Source of the DNA: Paenibacillus daejeonensis DSM 15491
Lineage (GTDB): Bacteria > Bacillota > Bacilli > Paenibacillales > Paenibacillaceae
NCBI RefSeq assembly: GCF_000378385.1
Contig: NZ_KB899663.1
Location: forward strand, 351,417 to 415,416
DNA length: 64,000 nucleotides
Direction: 5' to 3'
Shown: positions 59,566 to 64,000 of the stretch, piece by piece
Position numbering within the stretch: position 1 is the first letter of the stretch
How the letters are laid out: every line of letters begins with the position of its first letter
Translations under genes and position numbers: made by a program
The notes under the pieces: model-generated
Told to the model about the DNA's origin: nothing
Seen by the model: the letters and a program-made list of their open reading frames with translations, nothing else
The model's database searches: none

Positions 59566-60375
59566 CGCTACATGATAATGCTTTTTGAAGGCTTTGGAGA
59601 AGGTGGAGGCATCCGGGTAGCCAAGCAGAAGAGCGATCTGTTTCACAGACAACCCGCCTTGCTGCAAATAATCACGCGCCCGGTTCATGCGCAGTTGATT
59701 GATGTAACGCCCAGGGGTCAAGCCGACGGCCCGGCGGAAATACGCGATAAAATACTTCTCCGACATCGCAGCGAGGTCTGCCAGCTCAGGGATGGTCACA
59801 GGACGGTCCAAATGGTCATGAATATGCGCAATCACCGGCCGCAGAGCAGCCAGACGAAGGCTGCTGGAATCGCCCCTATGCTGAAACCGCACCCCCTCCG
59901 AGCCTTGATCGCGCTGCCGGATCACCCGGAAGAGCAGCAGATGGAGTGCGCCCTTGAGCTGCAAGGAGGCGACAGGCTCACCTGCTTCATAAGCTTGATA
60001 GGCTTGCAGCAGCAGTTCTGATTCCTTAGCAGCGCTGTCTGCCGGGAGAATGCCGGAGAAATTGAACTCTCCCAGAATCCGAAAATGCTCGCCGATGCCG
60101 AATTCAAAATGAATGTACAGAAACCGGCAGCCGGCTGCGTCGGTCGAAGCGGAATAGGGGGCATTGGGATAGAAAAAGATCACGTCTCCCGGGCGGGCGG
60201 TATAGCTGCCCGTCTCCGCCTGAATGAGCACAGAACCGTCCAGAATGAGCCAGAAATCGTAATCCGGATGCAGCTTGCTTTCGGTCCACTCCCGGCCGTG
60301 GGCTTCAATTTTGCAGGAATGAATGCGCAGCTGGATATGCTCCGACAGTTCATTAAATATCGTTAGATCGCTCAT
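59548..60375 (-). CDS. AraC-family regulator with cupin sensor
   Basis: A 275-residue regulator after GGGAGGGC. The N-terminal cupin (about 1-110) has LHPDYDFWLILDGSVLIQAETGSYTARPGDVIFFYPN in part. The C-terminal HTH pair (about 175-275) reads VTIPELADLAAMSEKYFIAYFRRAVGLTPGRYINQLRMNRARDYL and VKQIALLLGYPDASTFSKAFKKH (parts). It is divergent from the GH4 gene, 157 bp away, and is its likely activator in response to a sugar bound in the cupin. The gap includes a TATAAT at 60488 for the GH4 gene. Confidence 0.92.
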   Translation of the reverse strand: MSDLTIFNELSEHIQLRIHSCKIEAHGREWTESKLHPDYDFWLILDGSVLIQAETGSYTARPGDVIFFYPNAPYSASTDAAGCRFLYIHFEFGIGEHFRILGEFNFSGILPADSAAKESELLLQAYQAYEAGEPVASLQLKGALHLLLFRVIRQRDQGSEGVRFQHRGDSSSLRLAALRPVIAHIHDHLDRPVTIPELADLAAMSEKYFIAYFRRAVGLTPGRYINQLRMNRARDYLQQGGLSVKQIALLLGYPDASTFSKAFKKHYHVAPSQFY

Positions 60376-60532
60376 AGAGCCCTCCCGTAGACTGCAAGTG
60401 TGCTTGTTTTTTAGTATACCATGCGGACGGCTGACTTTTTGACATGGACTGCATACCGTATTCTATTTCAACTGCTGCTGAAGTCCCTATAATTAAGCAT
60501 GTAAGCGAGACCAGAACAGGAGGAAGATCGAA

Positions 60533-61945
60533 ATGAAGCAAACGGTGAAGCAACCGAAGGTAGTCGTGGTAGGTGCGGGAAGCTTGTTTTTTGGACGGCA
60601 ATCGATCTGGCAGATGGTGCACTCCGAGCATTTGAACAGCGGTACGCTCGCACTGGTGGATACGGATGAGAAGCGGCTGGCCAAGCTTCTGAAGCTCGCA
60701 CAGATGGTTGTGGAGGAGACAGGCGTGTCCCTGACCATTGAAGGCTCGACCGATTGGAAGGATGTGCTGCCGGGCGCAGACTTTGTTGTGCTCAGCTTCG
60801 CCAATCAGACGGTCCGTTATCGTGGCATTGACTGTGAGGTGTCGGAAAAGTACGGCATCCGCATGTGTTCCGGTGATACGATCGGGCCAGGCGGGATCTT
60901 CCGGGCGATGCGCGAGCTGCCGCAGATTATGGCGTGTGCGAGAGATATTGAGGCGCTCTGCCCGGATGCCTGGGTCATCAACTATATCAACCCTTCAGCG
61001 ATTCATGGCATCGCCCTGGGCCGATATGCGCCGAAGCTGAAAAGCTTCGCGCTGTGCGACGGCCTGCATATGCCCCATGTGAAGCGGCGGTATGCGCAGC
61101 GTGCGGGCATTATCACCAAGGAAGCTGACTATACGCCGGAGGTTGAGCAGGCGTTTGACTTCCGGATTGCGGGCGTCAACCATTTTACATGGCTGCTGAA
61201 GGCGGAGTATGAGGGTCGCGATGTGGCTGGGGATATCGCGGCATCACTCAAGCGCGCGGCTGAAACGGGCACGGATGGCGGGGATCAGGGCGCCAAGGCG
61301 CTGCACAATGATGCGATTAGCTACGAGCTGTACCGAGGCTTCGGCTATGTGCCAACCTGCGTGGCTCATACCAAGGAGTATGTGCGGTTCTGGCAGGGCA
61401 AGAATGTCGCGGAGGAAGCCTTGCCGCAGCTCTCGCTCTGGGAAACCGAGGAGCGGTATCGCCGCCATGACGAGATGTGGGAAGAGATCGACGCCTTTGT
61501 GAGCGGCCAACGTCCGATTAGCGAGTATATGACGGCTTATGGTCCGGACCACGCAACCGATATCATTGAGAATATGGTCGGTGGACTGGGCAAGCCATTC
61601 TACATTAATACCTGGAATAACGGAGCAGTGACCAACATGCGAGACGACGCCTTCCTGGAGCTGCTCTGCGATATCGATATGGAGGGCTTGCGGCCCCGGC
61701 CCGTCGGGGAAATGCCGCGCGGTTTGAGGGGCATGCAAGAGCTGGTGCTGGATACGCACGAGCTGACAGCCGAGGCGGTCGTAGAGGGGAGCATGGATAA
61801 GCTGCTGCGGGCGATGCTGACCGATCCGCTTACCCAATCCATTGCTGATTCCGAAGCCATTATCGCCGAGCTGTTGGAGCGGGAGCGGGAGGCGTTGCCC
61901 GAGCATTGGCAGCAGCAGCGCACCCCGGCAGCAGCGCAATCGTAA
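60533..61945 (+). CDS. Glycoside hydrolase family 4
   Basis: A 470-residue NAD- and Mn-dependent glycosidase, ATG after AGGAGGAAGA. The NAD-binding start is VVVVGAGSLFFGRQ; LVDTDEKRL follows at the second strand. The catalytic-site stretches are SGDTIGPGGIFRAMRELP, NYINPSAIHGIAL and AGVNHFTWLLKAEY (metal-binding His). The usual Cys-His pair that holds Mn appears here as ALCDGLHMP: Cys is kept, but the next residue is Asp. GH4 enzymes cleave alpha-galactosides, alpha-glucosides or galacturonides by a redox mechanism; the length and INP/NHFTW motifs place it nearest the MelA/LplD branches. It is controlled by the divergent AraC gene. Confidence 0.9.
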   Translation: MKQTVKQPKVVVVGAGSLFFGRQSIWQMVHSEHLNSGTLALVDTDEKRLAKLLKLAQMVVEETGVSLTIEGSTDWKDVLPGADFVVLSFANQTVRYRGIDCEVSEKYGIRMCSGDTIGPGGIFRAMRELPQIMACARDIEALCPDAWVINYINPSAIHGIALGRYAPKLKSFALCDGLHMPHVKRRYAQRAGIITKEADYTPEVEQAFDFRIAGVNHFTWLLKAEYEGRDVAGDIAASLKRAAETGTDGGDQGAKALHNDAISYELYRGFGYVPTCVAHTKEYVRFWQGKNVAEEALPQLSLWETEERYRRHDEMWEEIDAFVSGQRPISEYMTAYGPDHATDIIENMVGGLGKPFYINTWNNGAVTNMRDDAFLELLCDIDMEGLRPRPVGEMPRGLRGMQELVLDTHELTAEAVVEGSMDKLLRAMLTDPLTQSIADSEAIIAELLEREREALPEHWQQQRTPAAAQS

Positions 61946-61978
61946 GGCAGAACTGAATCCCACGGATCATCCGGTCCA

Positions 61979-62020
61979 CAAAAAAAAGCGACCGATGCAC
62001 ATACGCATCGGTCGCTCGCT
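61979..62020. terminator. Bidirectional terminator between GH4 and htpX
   Basis: AGCGACCGATGC pairs with GCATCGGTCGCT. Nine A precede it, giving U for the minus transcript; CGCTTTG follows on plus. Confidence 0.85.
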
Positions 62021-62049
62021 TTGTATTCTTGTAGAAACACAAGTACGTT

Positions 62050-62934
62050 TTACGACTGGCTCAGACGGTTGATCCGGTCATCGAGATCAGGGTGAGAGGA
62101 GAACAGACGCATCGCCTTAGGCGTGTTGCTGATCTTCATCGTGTTGAGCGAAGCCTGACGGTTGTCAACCTGATTCAAAGTCTGCTTAAGCGACTGCAGC
62201 GCGTGAATCATCTTGTCTTTGCCAGCATAAGCTGCAGCACCTGCATCCGCATGGTACTCCCGATAACGCGAGAAGGCCATGACGACCAGACTGCCCAGAA
62301 TCGAGAAGACGATCTGGAAGACAATGATACAGGCAAAATGCACGATCACACGAGCCCCATCATTCTTGACGAGATTGGAGACAATGTATGCGGCAATCCG
62401 GGCGAGGAAGATGACAAACGTGTTGACAACCCCTTGTAGCAAAGCCATCGTTACCATGTCGCCATTGGCAATGTGAGCGACCTCGTGCGCAATAACGCCT
62501 TCCACGGCATCCTCATCCATCTGCTGGAGCAGGCCCTCAGACAGCGCGACCAGCGAGCGCTTCTTGCTCGGACCGGTGGCAAAGGCATTCACTTCTGGCG
62601 ATGGATAGATCCCGACTTCGGGCATATGAGTCAGACCGGCATTACGGCTCAGTCGATGTACCATCTCAACGATACGTTGTTCTGTTGCATTCAGTGGACC
62701 ATTCGGGTCAAGGACATGCACATTCATGGCTTTTTTGGCCATCCAGCGGGACATTGCCAGTGAAATCAGTGCACCGGTAAAACCGATAATGGCACTGAAT
62801 ATGAGCAGTGCCGCGAAATCGATACCGCCTTCTTCCTTGATATAGCCCTGAATACCGAATACCGAGAAGATGATCGTAATGGTAGTAATAACCAGCACAT
62901 TCGTCAGGACAAACAGCATAATTCTCTTAAACAA
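62050..62934 (-). CDS. htpX: Membrane zinc metalloprotease HtpX
   Basis: A 294-residue protein. The true start is almost certainly TTG at 62934: AAGGAGGGG lies 9 bases upstream, and translation from here gives [15 protein letters not shown], the conserved HtpX N-terminus. The frame continues to 62985 but would read the ribosome site as protein. Two N-terminal helices, the zinc motif [10 protein letters not shown] (HExxH) and two more helices follow; the third ligand Glu is in [13 protein letters not shown]. HtpX degrades misfolded membrane proteins with FtsH and is induced by envelope stress. The family pattern [22 protein letters not shown] is intact. Confidence 0.95.
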   Translation of the reverse strand: MFKRIMLFVLTNVLVITTITIIFSVFGIQGYIKEEGGIDFAALLIFSAIIGFTGALISLAMSRWMAKKAMNVHVLDPNGPLNATEQRIVEMVHRLSRNAGLTHMPEVGIYPSPEVNAFATGPSKKRSLVALSEGLLQQMDEDAVEGVIAHEVAHIANGDMVTMALLQGVVNTFVIFLARIAAYIVSNLVKNDGARVIVHFACIIVFQIVFSILGSLVVMAFSRYREYHADAGAAAYAGKDKMIHALQSLKQTLNQVDNRQASLNTMKISNTPKAMRLFSSHPDLDDRINRLSQS

Positions 62935-63208
62935 TGGATAATTCCCCTCCTTAATATACGTGTTCATAAAGCCGTGCATCCGCAACAGGCTTCATGATTA
63001 CCACTTCCTGTATCTATAGCTTAGCATCCCGAGGCCCTCACGTCCAACCCGGCCGTATATAATTTGAAGACACATCACATTGGAAATTCTGCATCGAATT
63101 AGAAATGTCGTCTTAAACCTATAAATTGGTCGGGTTTGACCCCTAAATCATTCGATGTTTCCGTTTACAATGGAGAAAACGGAGTAGGATGACAAGGGAG
63201 ATGAAAAT

Positions 63209-64000
63209 ATGAGTAAAGCATGGCAGGCAGAGTGGATCTGGGGAGGCGACGAGGCGAGTCCCCGCAACGAATGGCGGTGCTTCCGCCAGACGGTGGAGGT
63301 GGCTGAAGAAGGATGGCGGGAAGCAGAGTTTGCGATAACCGCAGATTCGCGATATGTCTTGACTGTCAATGGCGAATTTGTCGGACGAGGACCGGTCCGC
63401 TCCTGGCCGGCTGAGCTAGCCTACGACACTTACCAGGTCGGCCATCTGCTGGAGCGGGGCAAGACCAACTCGATTGCCGTGTTTGTGAATCATTTTGGCG
63501 TGTCTAACTTCTATTATTTGAGGGGACGCGGGGGTCTGCTGGGCCAGCTCGATTTGCTCGATGAACAGGGAGGGCGGGAGACACGCTTGTGTACCGATGC
63601 CCTGTGGCGCACGTCCCGGCACCTTGGCTACCATCGTCGCTCGCCTCGCATGTCCTGCCAGCAGGGCTTCGCAGAGTATATTGACGCATCGGCTTGGGAC
63701 GGGGCATGGACGCAGCCGGATTATGATGATTCGTCATGGCAGCAAGCGCTCTCTATCGGCCCGGCAGGCATGGAGCCCTGGAGCCGGATGCAGCCACGGG
63801 ATATTCCGCCGCTGACGGAGGAACCGGTTAGTCCCGTCCGTGTCGAATCGCTCAAGCAGGTGCGTAGCTTCATTTGGTCAACCGCGCTGGACATCCGTAC
63901 CATTATGGACCCATCGAGTGTGAGTCATGCCAACCCCACCGGTCATACCGGCTATGTCGCTACCGTGCTGCACGTGCCCCAGGCGACCGAAGCCATCTTG
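63209..64000 (+). CDS. GH78-like alpha-L-rhamnosidase-type protein, 3'-truncated
   Basis: An open frame runs from ATG 63209 (GGGAG ten bases upstream) to the window edge without a stop: 264 codons. It begins SKAWQAEWIWGGDEASPRNEW and continues FRQTVEVAEEGWREAEFAITADSRYVLTVNGEFVGRGPVRSWP (parts), then YDTYQVGHLLERGKTNSIAVFVNHFG. This is the beta-sandwich N-terminal region of bacterial alpha-L-rhamnosidases and related galactose-binding-like modules. The (alpha/alpha)6 catalytic barrel would lie beyond the window. There is no signal peptide, so it acts on imported oligosaccharides. With the GH4 gene nearby it hints at pectin or rhamnogalacturonan use. Confidence 0.82.
   Translation, partial: MSKAWQAEWIWGGDEASPRNEWRCFRQTVEVAEEGWREAEFAITADSRYVLTVNGEFVGRGPVRSWPAELAYDTYQVGHLLERGKTNSIAVFVNHFGVSNFYYLRGRGGLLGQLDLLDEQGGRETRLCTDALWRTSRHLGYHRRSPRMSCQQGFAEYIDASAWDGAWTQPDYDDSSWQQALSIGPAGMEPWSRMQPRDIPPLTEEPVSPVRVESLKQVRSFIWSTALDIRTIMDPSSVSHANPTGHTGYVATVLHVPQATEAIL

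Overview
The window looks like chromosomal DNA of a Paenibacillus-type, low-to-mid GC Gram-positive soil bacterium. Three kinds of evidence support this. There are two very large secreted proteins ending in three S-layer-homology (SLH) domains. There is a YesM/YesN-type two-component system embedded in a sugar ABC operon that has no ATPase of its own. There are several plant-glycan enzymes (GH8 exo-oligoxylanase, GH4, a GH78-like protein), strong AGGAGG ribosome binding sites, sigma-A promoters, a perfect PerR box and U-rich terminators. I found no rRNA, tRNA, CRISPR array, transposase or complete prophage; only the first, truncated gene resembles a phage tail-associated protein.

Layout: 1-2.3 kb, end of a TIM-barrel/tail-like gene and a small GIY-YIG protein. 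2.3-4.6 kb, ECF sigma factor with membrane anti-sigma-like partner, then a VanZ-like protein. 5.0-6.2 kb, Rex xylanase. 6.6-15.9 kb, one long co-directional unit: LacI regulator, ribokinase, a four-gene ribose/rhamnose-type ABC importer, a ureidoglycolate-lyase-like protein, an M20 amidohydrolase and a GATase1-like protein. 16-21.6 kb, RodA, a second LacI divergent from an FAD oxidoreductase, a Cof-type HAD phosphatase and a membrane protein. 21.7-26.8 kb, SLH protein with seven Big_2 domains. 27-29.5 kb, P-loop kinase, Hsp33, MerR. 29.5-37.6 kb (minus strand), sugar importer with histidine kinase, a second membrane-anchored binding protein and response regulator. 37.7-40.7 kb, VOC/TetR pair, TipA-type MerR and a membrane protein. 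41.3-42.7 kb, PerR-type catalase. 42.9-45.3 kb, Asp-box lipoprotein and copper-amine-oxidase-N/DUF3298 protein. 45.6-51.2 kb, lamin-tail/metallophosphoesterase/SLH protein. 51.6-56.7 kb, sulfonate/nitrate-type importer parts with a flavoprotein and a two-cluster ferredoxin. 57.7-64 kb, chemoreceptor, AraC regulator divergent from GH4, HtpX, and a truncated GH78-like protein.

The most unusual signal is non-coding. Every convergent intergenic gap longer than 350 bp (4.7, 39.0, 41.0 and 57.0 kb), plus one co-directional gap (26.9 kb), holds repeats spaced 50-52 bp apart, about five DNA helical turns. The repeat sequences differ between loci but the spacing is kept. Two loci share one TAACGAAAC family with identical 50/72/50 geometry. 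The remaining long convergent gap (19.8 kb) instead carries a 169-bp MITE-like element with 11-bp terminal inverted repeats. The other leading candidates for something new are the ribokinase/ABC/amidohydrolase operon, which has no substrate I can name, and the duplicated-permease/flavoprotein/ferredoxin cluster.
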